Below the pieces are notes generated by a model. The model saw only the letters and a program-made list of their open reading frames with translations. It did no database searches and had not been told where the DNA came from. DNA of 36,163 nt from an uncultured Bacteroidales bacterium. GTDB taxonomy: Bacteria > Bacteroidota > Bacteroidia > Bacteroidales > WCHB1-69. Positions within the stretch are counted from its first letter, which is position 1, and every line of letters starts with the position of its first letter. The stretch spans positions 1-36,163 of the forward strand of contig CAJOQK010000114.1 in assembly GCA_905236885.1 (NCBI GenBank), written 5' to 3'. Shown one piece after another: positions 25,199 to 33,927 of the stretch. The position numbers and the translations under genes are program-made.

Positions 25199-26854
25199 AT
25201 GATCGAAATCATCTGCACCAACAATAACCAGAAAAAAGAATATCCAATCGGCACCAACTTGCTGCAAATTGCTGAAGACCAGCAAATACAGCTCACCTAT
25301 CCCGTGATAGCGGCAAAAGTGAACAATGAGGTCAAGAGCCTGAAATATGAGATTTACAAAAACAAACAGGTGACCTTCATTGACATTTCCGATGTTTCCG
25401 GTTTCCTGATTTACGCACGTTCCCTTTACTTCCTGCTATACAAGGCGGCAAGAGACCTCTATCCGAATGAGCAGTTGACCATAAAACACTCCATTTCAGG
25501 CGGAAAATATTGCGAATTCGACAATCCGGACTTTAATGCGGACGAAACGGTGACCGCCGCCCTTGAAAAGCGGATGCGCGAAATCGTGGAGGCAAATCTG
25601 CCTTTCGAACGCAAGGAACTGCCCACCATAGAGGCGTTGGAACTGTATGAAAAGGAGGGTCTGACCACGAAAAGGAACCTGATTGAGGACCGGAACTACC
25701 TCTACACTTCCGTGTATATGCTGGACAACTGCGTCAATTACTTTTACGGTTGTCTGGTCCCCTCCACCGGCTACCTTAAACTGTTTTCCCTGAAAAAATA
25801 TGAAAACGGGCTTTTGCTTGGCCTGCCATCACGGCACCATCCGGACAGGCTCTCCAACACCTACAAGTCCCCCAAGCTCTTTTCCATAATCAACGAACAT
25901 AAGAATTGGAACAAAATCATCGGCATCTCCTATGTGACCGATGTCAACAAACTGATAAAATCCGGACACAGCAAGGAGATGATTCTGGTGTCAGAAGCAC
26001 TGCAGGAGAAAAAAATCACACAAATCGCCGACAAAATTGCAGCAAAAGGCGACGTGAAGATTGTGCTGCTGAGCGGCCCCTCCTCCTCCGGAAAGACCAC
26101 CACTTCAAAACGGGTCTCCGTGCAACTGGGCGTGTTGGGCTACAACCCTATTCCTATCTCCATGGACAACTATTTCGTGGAACGGGACCAAACTCCCAAG
26201 GACAAGAACGGCAATTATGATTTTGAACAGCTGAACGCCCTTGACCTGAATCTGTTCAATGAACAGCTGAGCGATTTGATTGCCGGAAAAACCATTGAAA
26301 CACCAGTGTTTGATTTCCAACAGGGCAAAAAAATATGGAAAGGGCATCAGATGCAGATGGGCAAAAACGGCATTCTAGTGATTGAAGGCATTCACGCGCT
26401 CAACCCCAACCTGCTTTCCGGCATTCCGGAAGAACAGACTTTCAAAATATTCGCCTCAGCCCTCACCTCCGTTGCAATTGACCGCCACAACCCTATCCAC
26501 ACCAACGACAACAGACTTATTCGCAGGATTATACGAGACGCCAACTACAGGGGCTATTCCGCCGAAGTGTCACTGATGCGCTGGAACAGCGTCCGCAACG
26601 GTGAGGAGAAATGGATTTTCCCCTTCCAGGAAAACGCTGACGAAATGTTCAATTCCGCCATCTGCTGCGAGCTGAACATCTTCAAACCTTACGCACAGCA
26701 ACTGCTCTATCAGGTGACGGAAGCCTCCCCTGCCTATTCGGAGGCGCGCCGCCTGATGAAAATGCTGGAATATTTCACAGAACTCCCCGAAAAGGAAGTT
26801 CCCCAATCCTCCATCCTGCGCGAATTCTTCGGCGGAAGCGTGTTTAACTACTAA
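25199..26854 (+). CDS. nucleoside kinase with threonyl-tRNA-synthetase-like N-terminus
   Basis: The 551-residue protein joins two parts. Residues about 1-60 resemble a TGS domain (EIICTNNNQKKEYPIGTNLL) and about 60-270 resemble the second additional domain of threonyl-tRNA synthetase (IKHSISGGKYCEFDNPDF). Residues about 275-551 are a uridine kinase/phosphoribulokinase-like P-loop domain: GPSSSGKTT at about 292-300, then SMDNYFVERDQTP, a typical uridine-kinase segment, and VIEGIHALNP. It probably phosphorylates a nucleoside using NTP; the exact substrate is not deducible. The composite is a known Bacteroidetes and Thermotoga-type arrangement, not a new fusion. Cytoplasmic. The next gene starts 10 nt downstream, so the two form a unit. 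Confidence 0.88.
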   Translation: MIEIICTNNNQKKEYPIGTNLLQIAEDQQIQLTYPVIAAKVNNEVKSLKYEIYKNKQVTFIDISDVSGFLIYARSLYFLLYKAARDLYPNEQLTIKHSISGGKYCEFDNPDFNADETVTAALEKRMREIVEANLPFERKELPTIEALELYEKEGLTTKRNLIEDRNYLYTSVYMLDNCVNYFYGCLVPSTGYLKLFSLKKYENGLLLGLPSRHHPDRLSNTYKSPKLFSIINEHKNWNKIIGISYVTDVNKLIKSGHSKEMILVSEALQEKKITQIADKIAAKGDVKIVLLSGPSSSGKTTTSKRVSVQLGVLGYNPIPISMDNYFVERDQTPKDKNGNYDFEQLNALDLNLFNEQLSDLIAGKTIETPVFDFQQGKKIWKGHQMQMGKNGILVIEGIHALNPNLLSGIPEEQTFKIFASALTSVAIDRHNPIHTNDNRLIRRIIRDANYRGYSAEVSLMRWNSVRNGEEKWIFPFQENADEMFNSAICCELNIFKPYAQQLLYQVTEASPAYSEARRLMKMLEYFTELPEKEVPQSSILREFFGGSVFNY

Positions 26855-26864
26855 TCCGTCCGAC

Positions 26865-27614
26865 ATGCCATCAAAAAATGAACTGAAACTGCTACGTTCC
26901 CTGCAGCAAAAAAAAGGACGGCAACAACACCGGCTTTTTATGGTGGAAGGGAGCAAATCGGTGCTGGAGCTGTTGCAAAGCGATTATGAAATAGAAGGAG
27001 TATACGCTACGGAAAAATGGCAGTTGCAGAACCCCGAAATCACCATTCCCGGACTGCAAACCATTTCGGAAAAAGAATGCCTCTATATCAGCAACTGGCA
27101 AAATCCGGCAGGCATTCTGGCCTGCGCACACACCAAAGAGCCGTCCCCACTGGATTTGCAGGAAATGGCAGAGCCTATCCTGGTTTTGGACGGCATTCAG
27201 GACACGGGCAACTTCGGCACCATCGTGCGAACCGCCGACTGGTTCGGCATCCGCCAAATAGTCTGTTCCCCAACAACTGTGGACAGCTACAATCCCAAAT
27301 GCATCCAAGCCAGCATGGGTTCCTTCTCCCGCATGAACATCCGCTACATGGATTTGAAACCCTTTGTTGAAACAGCCATGCGGAGCCACCGCATCTTCGG
27401 CACATTCATGGATGGGATTCCATTACAGGAGGTGACATTTGAAAAAAATTCCCTCCTCATCATCGGTAGCGAGCCGAACGGCATCTCACCGGAACTGGAA
27501 CCGCTGATTGACTGTCCGGTTTCCATTTTCAAAAAGGCTACTCACGCTGTAGACTCCCTCAACGCCGCCATCGCCACGGCCATCTGCTGCTACGAAATGA
27601 CAAAAAATTGGTGA
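26865..27614 (+). CDS. TrmH/SpoU family RNA 2'-O-methyltransferase
   Basis: A 249-residue SPOUT-class methyltransferase that places a methyl group on a ribose of rRNA or tRNA using S-adenosylmethionine. An N-terminal substrate-binding domain (about 1-95; KGRQQHRLFMVEGSKSVLE) is followed by the trefoil-knot domain with the three SpoU motifs: DGIQDTGNFGTIVRTADWFG (motif 1), IIGSEPNGIS (motif 2) and VDSLNAAIATAI (motif 3). The layout resembles RlmB or TsnR-like rRNA enzymes; the target nucleotide is unknown. It follows the nucleoside kinase by 10 nt. Confidence 0.92.
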   Translation: MPSKNELKLLRSLQQKKGRQQHRLFMVEGSKSVLELLQSDYEIEGVYATEKWQLQNPEITIPGLQTISEKECLYISNWQNPAGILACAHTKEPSPLDLQEMAEPILVLDGIQDTGNFGTIVRTADWFGIRQIVCSPTTVDSYNPKCIQASMGSFSRMNIRYMDLKPFVETAMRSHRIFGTFMDGIPLQEVTFEKNSLLIIGSEPNGISPELEPLIDCPVSIFKKATHAVDSLNAAIATAICCYEMTKNW

Positions 27615-27642
27615 AAAATGCTTTTCATAAGACATTTTTTAC

Positions 27643-27650
27643 TACCTTTG
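27643..27650 (+). promoter_or_regulatory. -7 box for gcvT (TACCTTTG)
   Basis: TACCTTTG fits TAnnTTTG and lies 52 nt upstream of the gcvT ATG, just after the methyltransferase stop. The -33 region is only T-rich (around 27621-27625). gcvT therefore probably has its own promoter. Confidence 0.5.
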
Positions 27651-27702
27651 CCAAATTGAACTTGAAATGTTATAATTTATTAAACCATTAAAACTAAGCA
27701 AT

Positions 27703-28800
27703 ATGCAATATACAGTTTTTACAAAAAAACACGAAGAGTTGGGCGCGAAAATGGTAGAATTCGCCGGATTCTACATGCCCGTGCAATATGAAGGCGTGGT
27801 GGCCGAACACCTGCATGTCCGCAAAGCGGTGGGTGTTTTCGATGTCTCCCACATGGGTGAAATTTATGTAAAAGGAGCTCGTGCTCTGGAGTTTGTACAA
27901 TGGATCTCCTCCAACGACGCCTCTGTTCTCACCGACGGAAAGGTGCAGTACTGCTGCTTCCCCAACGACAAGAACGGCATTGTGGACGACTTCCTGACCT
28001 ACCGTATCCACGAAGACGAATATCTGTTAGTGGTAAATGCCGCCAACATTGACAAAGACTGGAACTGGGTCAACAAACAGAACCAGGAAAAAGGGTTCGG
28101 AGTCACTCTGACCAACGCCTCCCCTGTCACCTCACAATTGGCCGTGCAAGGTCCTTTGGCTCTGAAAGCCATGCAGAAACTGACCGACACCCCCATTGAG
28201 GATATGGAATACTACACATTCAAGTATCTCACCTTCGCAGGTGTGCCCAACGTACTGCTTTCCACCACCGGCTACACCGGCTCGGGCGGTTGCGAAATCT
28301 ATTTCAAAAACGAGGATGCCTTCAAGATTTGGGACGCTGTGTTCGAGGCCGGCAAGGAGTTTGACATCAAGCCGATCGGTTTGGGCGCACGCGACACCTT
28401 GCGTCTGGAGATGGGTTTCTGTCTCTACGGACATGAAATCAACGACACCACCTCCCCGCTGGAGGGCGGACTGGGTTGGATTACCAAATTCAACGACAAC
28501 AAGAACTTCATCAACAAGGAGAACCTGCTGAAACAAAAGGCGGAAGGGCTGACACGCAAAGTGGTCGGTTTTGAGATGATCGAGCGCGGCATTCCGCGTG
28601 AAGGCTATCCCGTGACCGACGCTGAAGGCAACAACATCGGCCATGTCTGCTCCGGCACCCAGGGGCCGTCAGTGCAGAAAGCCATCGGCACCGCCATTGT
28701 CAGCAAGGACTTCACCAAAACCGGCAGCGAAATTTACATCAACATCCGCGACAGGAAACTGAAGGCGGTGGTGGTGAAGATGCCGTTCTACAAGGGCTGA
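27703..28800 (+). CDS. gcvT: glycine cleavage system aminomethyltransferase (T protein)
   Basis: A 365-residue T protein, full length. It takes the aminomethyl group from lipoylated GcvH and transfers the one-carbon unit to tetrahydrofolate, releasing ammonia. Recognised segments are the start TKKHEELGAKMVEFAGFYMP, FDVSHMGEI, the folate-contacting aspartates in GIVDDFLTYR (about residues 95-96), TGYTGSGGCEIYF, GLGARDTLRLEMGFCLYGHE and the C-terminal barrel (RGIPREGYPV, GHVCSGTQGPS). It has its own -7 box and is closed by a strong terminator, so it looks monocistronic. gcvH and gcvP are not in the window. Confidence 0.95.
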   Translation: MQYTVFTKKHEELGAKMVEFAGFYMPVQYEGVVAEHLHVRKAVGVFDVSHMGEIYVKGARALEFVQWISSNDASVLTDGKVQYCCFPNDKNGIVDDFLTYRIHEDEYLLVVNAANIDKDWNWVNKQNQEKGFGVTLTNASPVTSQLAVQGPLALKAMQKLTDTPIEDMEYYTFKYLTFAGVPNVLLSTTGYTGSGGCEIYFKNEDAFKIWDAVFEAGKEFDIKPIGLGARDTLRLEMGFCLYGHEINDTTSPLEGGLGWITKFNDNKNFINKENLLKQKAEGLTRKVVGFEMIERGIPREGYPVTDAEGNNIGHVCSGTQGPSVQKAIGTAIVSKDFTKTGSEIYINIRDRKLKAVVVKMPFYKG

Positions 28801-28846
28801 TTTCCGGAATCATTGTTTTTCATAGTTTTCATATTTGATTTTATTG

Positions 28847-28877
28847 AAGGAGGGTCTTCCCGGACCCTCCTTTTTTT
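28847..28877 (+). terminator. rho-independent terminator after gcvT
   Basis: AAGGAGGGTC (28847-28856) pairs perfectly with GACCCTCCTT (28863-28872) across a 6-nt loop, followed by a T-run to 28877. It lies 47 nt past the gcvT stop. Confidence 0.9.
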
Positions 28878-28878
28878 A

Positions 28879-28895
28879 GGGGAACTTCTAAAAAA
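28879..28895 (-). repeat. dispersed TTTTTAGAAGTYCC element, copy 5
   Basis: GGGGAACTTCTAAAAAA follows the gcvT terminator directly. It carries one extra A compared with copies 2 and 3. On the minus strand it reads TTTTTTAGAAGTTCCCC. Confidence 0.5.
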
Positions 28896-29006
28896 GGGGG
28901 GGCTAAACGATGATGCAGGGAATATTTACCACACCTTCAGATTATGGGCCTGAAAAAACTTTTTGCATTTTTTTTGAAAAAAAACGGTTTATAATGAAAA
29001 AAAGAT

Positions 29007-29014
29007 TATATTTG
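29007..29014 (+). promoter_or_regulatory. -7 box for tonB (TATATTTG)
   Basis: TATATTTG fits TAnnTTTG and lies 46 nt before the tonB ATG. T-rich sequence with TTTG at 28973-28976 lies upstream but at a longer than usual distance. Confidence 0.5.
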
Positions 29015-29060
29015 CAATGATTAATAAATTCATTTGTCAAACCCTTAAAAAATTGGTATT

Positions 29061-29744
29061 ATGGAAGCTAAGAAATCTGAAAAAGCCGATTTGGAGTGGA
29101 GGAAACCATTTTTCTTCGAAATAGGCCTCTGCGTCGCACTGGCTTTGGTGCTGACAGCGTTTGATGTGATTGGGCCGAGAGAGAAACAGGAGACATTTGT
29201 CCAGCAAACTGAAGTTGCACCAGATGAGGAAAAGGTTCTCAACACCCAAAGAGAAACCCCACCGCCTCCTCCACCTGCGGAACCAATCGTTAACACCACC
29301 CTCATCAAGGAAGTGGACGACAAGATTGACTTGGGCGATGATGTTGACTGGAATGCAATGGCCGACCAGGATGAGGTAACCCAAGAGTATACCCCAGTTG
29401 AAGAGGTTGAAGAGGAAGCCAAGGAAGAGGAAATCTTTGTTTTCGTGGAAGAGGAGGCCGGTTACCCCGGTGGTGAAGAGGCCCGTATGAAATTCTTGAA
29501 TGACAACCTCGTCTATCCCGCCCAAGCTCGTGAAGCCGGTTTGGAAGGAAAGGTTTTCATTGAATTTGTTGTGGAAAAGGATGGAAGACTGACCGACATC
29601 CGGGTGAAGAAAAGTGTGGCACCATCTCTGGACAACGAGGCCATCCGCGTGGTCAAAATGATGCCCAAATGGAATCCCGGCAAGCAGCGTAACACCGCTG
29701 TCCGAAGCCGTTTCACCATGCCTATCAACTTCAAATTAAATTAA
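29061..29744 (+). CDS. tonB: energy transducer TonB
   Basis: A 227-residue TonB-family protein. One membrane-spanning helix lies at about residues 14-36 (FFFEIGLCVALALVLTAFDV), then a periplasmic proline- and acid-rich spacer (ETPPPPPPAEP, then a Glu-rich run near 115-132), and a C-terminal TonB domain (about 135-227; LVYPAQAREAGLEGKVFIEF through MPKWNPGKQRNTAVRSRFTM). TonB passes proton-motive energy from ExbB/ExbD to outer-membrane receptors such as SusC-type transporters. exbB/exbD are not adjacent. It has its own promoter box and terminator, so it is likely monocistronic. Confidence 0.92.
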   Translation: MEAKKSEKADLEWRKPFFFEIGLCVALALVLTAFDVIGPREKQETFVQQTEVAPDEEKVLNTQRETPPPPPPAEPIVNTTLIKEVDDKIDLGDDVDWNAMADQDEVTQEYTPVEEVEEEAKEEEIFVFVEEEAGYPGGEEARMKFLNDNLVYPAQAREAGLEGKVFIEFVVEKDGRLTDIRVKKSVAPSLDNEAIRVVKMMPKWNPGKQRNTAVRSRFTMPINFKLN

Positions 29745-29762
29745 ACTTTGTGTGATATTAAA

Positions 29763-29810
29763 AAAATAGAGGCTCTGGAAACTGTCAGCAGCCTCTATTT
29801 TACTTTTACA
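29763..29810 (+). terminator. rho-independent terminator after tonB
   Basis: AAAATAGAGGCT (29763-29774) pairs perfectly with AGCCTCTATTTT (29790-29801) across a 15-nt loop, followed by T-rich sequence. It begins 18 nt after the tonB stop. The symmetrical A and T ends would also allow leftward function. Confidence 0.85.
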
Positions 29811-29827
29811 AAACCTTTTGTATCAAA

Positions 29828-30793
29828 ATGTCAAACTATTCAGCACTTATACAAGACTTCATTCTTTCACTGACCATACCAAAACGTCCCGCCAACCTTT
29901 ACGACCCCATCCGCTACACTCTGGAACATGGTGGCAAACGTCTCCGCCCCGAATTGTGCCTGATTGCCTGTTCTGCCTTGGGCGGAAATCCCAAACAAGC
30001 TTTGTATCCGGCAGTTTCCCTTGAACTGCTGCACAATTTCACCCTCATCCACGATGATATCATGGATCAGTCGGACTTGCGCCGGGGACACGAGACCGTT
30101 TACAAGAAATGGGGCACCCCAACAGCCATCCTTGCTGGGGACACGCTTTTGGGACTCTCCTACGACCTGATGCTGAAATATCCCTCCATTGGAGCTCATA
30201 AATTTTATAATTTATTGACAAGCACATTTATACAAATTTGCGAGGGGCAACAGTTGGACATTGACTTTGAAAAGCGCAAAGTGGTGCCGGTTGAGGAATA
30301 TACCGACATGATTCGCCTAAAAACCGCTGTGCTGCTGGCCGCCTGCATGAAAGCGGGTGCCATTGCAGCCAACGCGAATGCTCAGATACAAAACTGTTTC
30401 TATGACTTCGGCATCAATATCGGCCTGGCTTTCCAAATCCAGGATGACCTGCTGGACGTATACGGCCAAACCGAAAAATTGGGCAAGAACATCGGCAACG
30501 ACATTGCCACCAACAAAAAAACCTACCTGCTGACCAAAGCCATGGAGCTGCTGCAGGGACAGGAACTGGCCGCGCTGAAACACTATTTCACCAAAAACGA
30601 CTTTAACCCCAAGGAAAAATTTGAAGGGGTGAAACAACTGTACGACAGTTGTCAGATTAAAGAAGTGGCGGAAGCGCAAATTAAAAACTATTACGATAAG
30701 GCTTTCCAATGCCTGGAGGGACTCGCATTGGCCTCCAACGCCATGAAGGAGTTGCATGAGTTCGTCAATCGGCTCATATATAGGGATTTCTGA
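29828..30793 (+). CDS. polyprenyl (isoprenyl) diphosphate synthase
   Basis: A 321-residue trans-prenyltransferase that builds linear isoprenoid diphosphates from isopentenyl diphosphate. Both aspartate-rich motifs are present: DDIMD at about 76-80 (in LIHDDIMDQSDLRRG) and DDLLD at about 206-210 (in FQIQDDLLDVYGQ). The GGKRLRP motif for substrate binding sits near residue 36. Chain length cannot be told from sequence; long-chain products for menaquinone are the likely use, farnesyl or geranylgeranyl products being alternatives. The next gene, encoding PBP2, starts 12 nt after the stop, so the two are probably co-transcribed. Confidence 0.92.
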   Translation: MSNYSALIQDFILSLTIPKRPANLYDPIRYTLEHGGKRLRPELCLIACSALGGNPKQALYPAVSLELLHNFTLIHDDIMDQSDLRRGHETVYKKWGTPTAILAGDTLLGLSYDLMLKYPSIGAHKFYNLLTSTFIQICEGQQLDIDFEKRKVVPVEEYTDMIRLKTAVLLAACMKAGAIAANANAQIQNCFYDFGINIGLAFQIQDDLLDVYGQTEKLGKNIGNDIATNKKTYLLTKAMELLQGQELAALKHYFTKNDFNPKEKFEGVKQLYDSCQIKEVAEAQIKNYYDKAFQCLEGLALASNAMKELHEFVNRLIYRDF

Positions 30794-30805
30794 CATTAAG
30801 CGGTG

Positions 30806-32623
30806 ATGGGTCAGGATGCGAGGGAGAAAATCATTTTAGCTGTATTCGGCACCGTCATTGCCATTTTCATATTACGGCTGTTCCAGCTTCAGGTGCTGGA
30901 TGAGCAATGGGAGGTGAAAGCCCAGAAAAACGCCCTGCGCTATGTGGACGATTTCCCGCCAAGGGGTCTGATTTACGACCGCGATGGGAAATTGCTGGTT
31001 AACAACACCATTTCATACGACCTGATGGTAATTCCCCGACAAGTCAAACTTACGGATGAGAACAGGTTGGAGTTGTGCCGCATCCTTGAAATTTCAGATT
31101 CCAGTTTCCATGCCCTCATGGAAAAAGCGACCAAATATTCAACCTTCGCCGCCTCAATTTTCATGCGGCAGCTTTCAGAAGAACAACACAATTATTTGGA
31201 AGAAAGCATGTATAAATTTAGCGGATTCTACATGCAGGCCCGAACCACCCGCAACTACCAGACCCACGCCGCCGCCCACACTCTCGGCTACATCGCCGAA
31301 GTGGACTACAACGACATGGAAAAGGACAACTACTACAAAATGGGCGACTACATAGGCAAATCGGGCATCGAGCGTTCCTACGAAAAGGAGCTGCGGGGAA
31401 AAAAGGGCTACAAAATCAAACTGGTCAACAACCTGAACCAGGAAAAGGGCTCTTACGAAAACGGAAAATATGACACAGCCGCCATTCCAGGAATGGATTT
31501 GTGGACCACACTCAACAAGGACTTGCAGGAATATGGGGAAAAACTGATGCAGGGCAAACGGGGCAGCATTGTGGCCATCGAACCCTCCACCGGAGAGATT
31601 CTCTGCCTAGTGACCTCCCCCTCATACGACCCATCGCTGCTGATTGGGCGGGAACGCAGCAAAAACTATTACAAGCTCTACAGCGATTCCATTGAAAAAC
31701 CGCTATTCAACCGCGCCCTAATGGCCATGTACCCGCCCGGTTCCACCTTCAAACTGGTGCAGGCCCTGGTCGGTTTGCAGGAAGGCGCGGTCACACCTGC
31801 GAGCCGGTTCCCCTGCTACGCGGGCTTCCCCTATGGAGGCGGACACAAATTGGGCTGCCACGTACACGGCTCACCCCTCGACATGCCCTCCGCAATCCAA
31901 ACCTCATGCAACGCATGGTTCTGCTACGACTTCAAAGCCATAATGGAGAACCGGAAAAAATACAAGACCACCAAGGAGGCCTACGACGCATGGCGGGAAA
32001 AAGTCTGCAGCTTCGGCTTCGGCAGCCGTTTTGACTCCGACCTGAGCTATGAAAAAAGCGGCAACATCCCCACCTCCGACTTTTACGACCGCTATTACGG
32101 GAAAGGAGGCTGGCGCGCCACAACCATCATCTCCATCTCCATCGGACAGGGGGAAATAATGGTGACACCTGTGCAGTTGGCCAATCTGGTGAGCATCATC
32201 GCCAACCGTGGCTACTACTACACGCCGCATCTGGTCAAAGCCATCGGACACAAGGACAGCGCCAACACACGATTCAGCGAAAAACATCAGGTGCTGGTGG
32301 ACCGGAAGTATTTCGAGCCGGTGATTGAAGGGATGAAACGGGCCTGTAGCGCCGGTACAGCCCGCAGTGCCGCCTATTCGGGCATCTCCTTGGGTGGAAA
32401 GACAGGCACCGCACAAAACCCGCACGGAAAAGACCATTCAATCCTAGTATGCTACGGTCCGACGGAAAATCCGAAAATCGCCATATCGGTCATTGTTGAG
32501 AATGCCGGTTTCGGTGCCACCTGGGCCGGCCCCATCGCCGGACTGATGATTGAAAAGTATTTGAAGGACTCCATTTCCCGACCCGATTTGGAAGCCCATA
32601 TCTGTTCAGCCGTAATCCGATAA
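30806..32623 (+). CDS. mrdA: penicillin-binding protein 2 (elongation transpeptidase)
   Basis: About 605 residues. I use the ATG at 30806; a GTG one codon earlier is possible. A single N-terminal membrane helix (about 8-27; IILAVFGTVIAIFILRLFQL) is followed by the PBP dimerisation domain (RGLIYDRDGKLLVNNTISYD) and the transpeptidase domain. The active-site motifs are STFK (Ser about 313), SCN (about 367-369) and KTGT (about 532-535). PBP2 cross-links peptidoglycan in the rod-elongation complex and is the target of mecillinam-type beta-lactams. It is followed by rodA after 3 nt, its usual partner. mreB, mreC and mreD, often just upstream in this phylum, are replaced here by the prenyl synthase. 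Confidence 0.95.
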   Translation: MGQDAREKIILAVFGTVIAIFILRLFQLQVLDEQWEVKAQKNALRYVDDFPPRGLIYDRDGKLLVNNTISYDLMVIPRQVKLTDENRLELCRILEISDSSFHALMEKATKYSTFAASIFMRQLSEEQHNYLEESMYKFSGFYMQARTTRNYQTHAAAHTLGYIAEVDYNDMEKDNYYKMGDYIGKSGIERSYEKELRGKKGYKIKLVNNLNQEKGSYENGKYDTAAIPGMDLWTTLNKDLQEYGEKLMQGKRGSIVAIEPSTGEILCLVTSPSYDPSLLIGRERSKNYYKLYSDSIEKPLFNRALMAMYPPGSTFKLVQALVGLQEGAVTPASRFPCYAGFPYGGGHKLGCHVHGSPLDMPSAIQTSCNAWFCYDFKAIMENRKKYKTTKEAYDAWREKVCSFGFGSRFDSDLSYEKSGNIPTSDFYDRYYGKGGWRATTIISISIGQGEIMVTPVQLANLVSIIANRGYYYTPHLVKAIGHKDSANTRFSEKHQVLVDRKYFEPVIEGMKRACSAGTARSAAYSGISLGGKTGTAQNPHGKDHSILVCYGPTENPKIAISVIVENAGFGATWAGPIAGLMIEKYLKDSISRPDLEAHICSAVIR

Positions 32624-32626
32624 GCC

Positions 32627-33862
32627 ATGAGACACAAAAGCCAGACGGACTTCCTGTTAGTTTTCCTTTTCCTGCTGCTGGTAGGTTTCGGCTGGATGAA
32701 CATTTTCTCCACAACCTACAGCGGTGCCTTCAATATTAACGCCAACTACGGGAGACAACTGATGTGGATTGGAATCTCCTGCGTGTCAGCACTTTTTCTC
32801 AGTTTGCTGAACAGCCAGTTTTTCCGGAACATCACCCTGCCGCTCTACATCATCACAGTGATTCTGGTTTTTTTGACCGCCTTTATCGGAAAAAAGACCA
32901 ACGGCGCAACCTCATGGTTAGGCATCGGAAGTTTCGGCATCCAACCCGCAGAATTCGCCAAATATGCCACATGTCTCTTTCTGGCCAATTTTCTCTCCAA
33001 CCCCACCCACTCCCTCTACAACCGCAAAAACATCTGGCTATCGATACTGATTCTGATAATACCTGTCTGCTGCATCCTTCTTCAGAACGACACGGGCTCC
33101 GCCATTCCCTTTGTCTTTCTGGTCTTCGTCCTGATACGTGAGGGACTGACCCTCTGGGTGCTGGGAACCGGATTTCTGCTCATTTTGCTGCTCATCCTTT
33201 CCATTTTGGTCAAACAATGGATTATACTGCTTTGCATCACCTTGATTTTCGGTTTTTTGTTTTTCAGGATGCGCAAGCACAAAAAATACTATTTGGGATT
33301 GTTCCTCATCTACGCCTTTACCGTCCTTTATGTCTTCTCCATCCATACCGTATACGATAAAGTACTGAAAGACTACCAAAAAGAGCGTATTGAACTGGTT
33401 TTGGGCCGGACACACGACACCAAAGGCATCGGCTACAATGTGAACCAGTCGAAAATCGCCATCGGCTCCGGCGGACTGTTCGGACAAGGCTTTATGAAAG
33501 GGACACAGACCACCATGAATTTCGTGCCGGAACAAAGCACCGACTTCATTTTCTGCACTGTGGGGGAAGAATGGGGATTTGCAGGCTCCACTTTGCTGAT
33601 TTTAGCCTATACACTACTAATTTTCAGAATTATAAAACGTTCTGAAGAGCAAAGGGACAGCTTTATCCGGATTTACGGATACGGCATCGCCTGCATTTTC
33701 TTCTCGCACCTGATGATCAACATCGGCATGACCCTTGGCCTGCTGCCGGTCATCGGCATTCCACTTCCCTTCATCAGCTACGGCGGCTCCTCACTGATTG
33801 CCTATACGTTTATGCTCTTTACATTTATTGCGATGGACGCGAAAACAAACAGTTGGGGATGA
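32627..33862 (+). CDS. rodA: rod-shape-determining protein RodA (SEDS glycosyltransferase)
   Basis: A 411-residue SEDS-family membrane protein with about ten transmembrane helices. It polymerises lipid II glycan strands with PBP2. Recognisable family segments are TNGATSWLGIGSFGIQPAEF near residues 84-105, the loop KIAIGSGGLFGQGF, FVPEQSTDFIFCTVGEEWGF and the C-terminal GLLPVIGIPLPFISYGGSS. It starts 3 nt after mrdA, so translation is coupled. No terminator is seen before the next gene. Confidence 0.95.
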   Translation: MRHKSQTDFLLVFLFLLLVGFGWMNIFSTTYSGAFNINANYGRQLMWIGISCVSALFLSLLNSQFFRNITLPLYIITVILVFLTAFIGKKTNGATSWLGIGSFGIQPAEFAKYATCLFLANFLSNPTHSLYNRKNIWLSILILIIPVCCILLQNDTGSAIPFVFLVFVLIREGLTLWVLGTGFLLILLLILSILVKQWIILLCITLIFGFLFFRMRKHKKYYLGLFLIYAFTVLYVFSIHTVYDKVLKDYQKERIELVLGRTHDTKGIGYNVNQSKIAIGSGGLFGQGFMKGTQTTMNFVPEQSTDFIFCTVGEEWGFAGSTLLILAYTLLIFRIIKRSEEQRDSFIRIYGYGIACIFFSHLMINIGMTLGLLPVIGIPLPFISYGGSSLIAYTFMLFTFIAMDAKTNSWG

Positions 33863-33927
33863 GGATGACTATGACCGATAACTATTATTAACTATTAACT
33901 CTTAAACTTTTAAAACTTATTAACAAC
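33863..33927. other. spacer with degenerate TTAAC/TTAAAC repeats
   Basis: The spacer holds GACTATGACC, then TAACTATTATTAACTATTAA and CTCTTAAAC, words shared with the mosaics at 9433-9590 and 25037-25198, but without a GC hairpin. It serves as the leader of the S8 protease gene; no TAnnTTTG box is clear. Confidence 0.4.
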
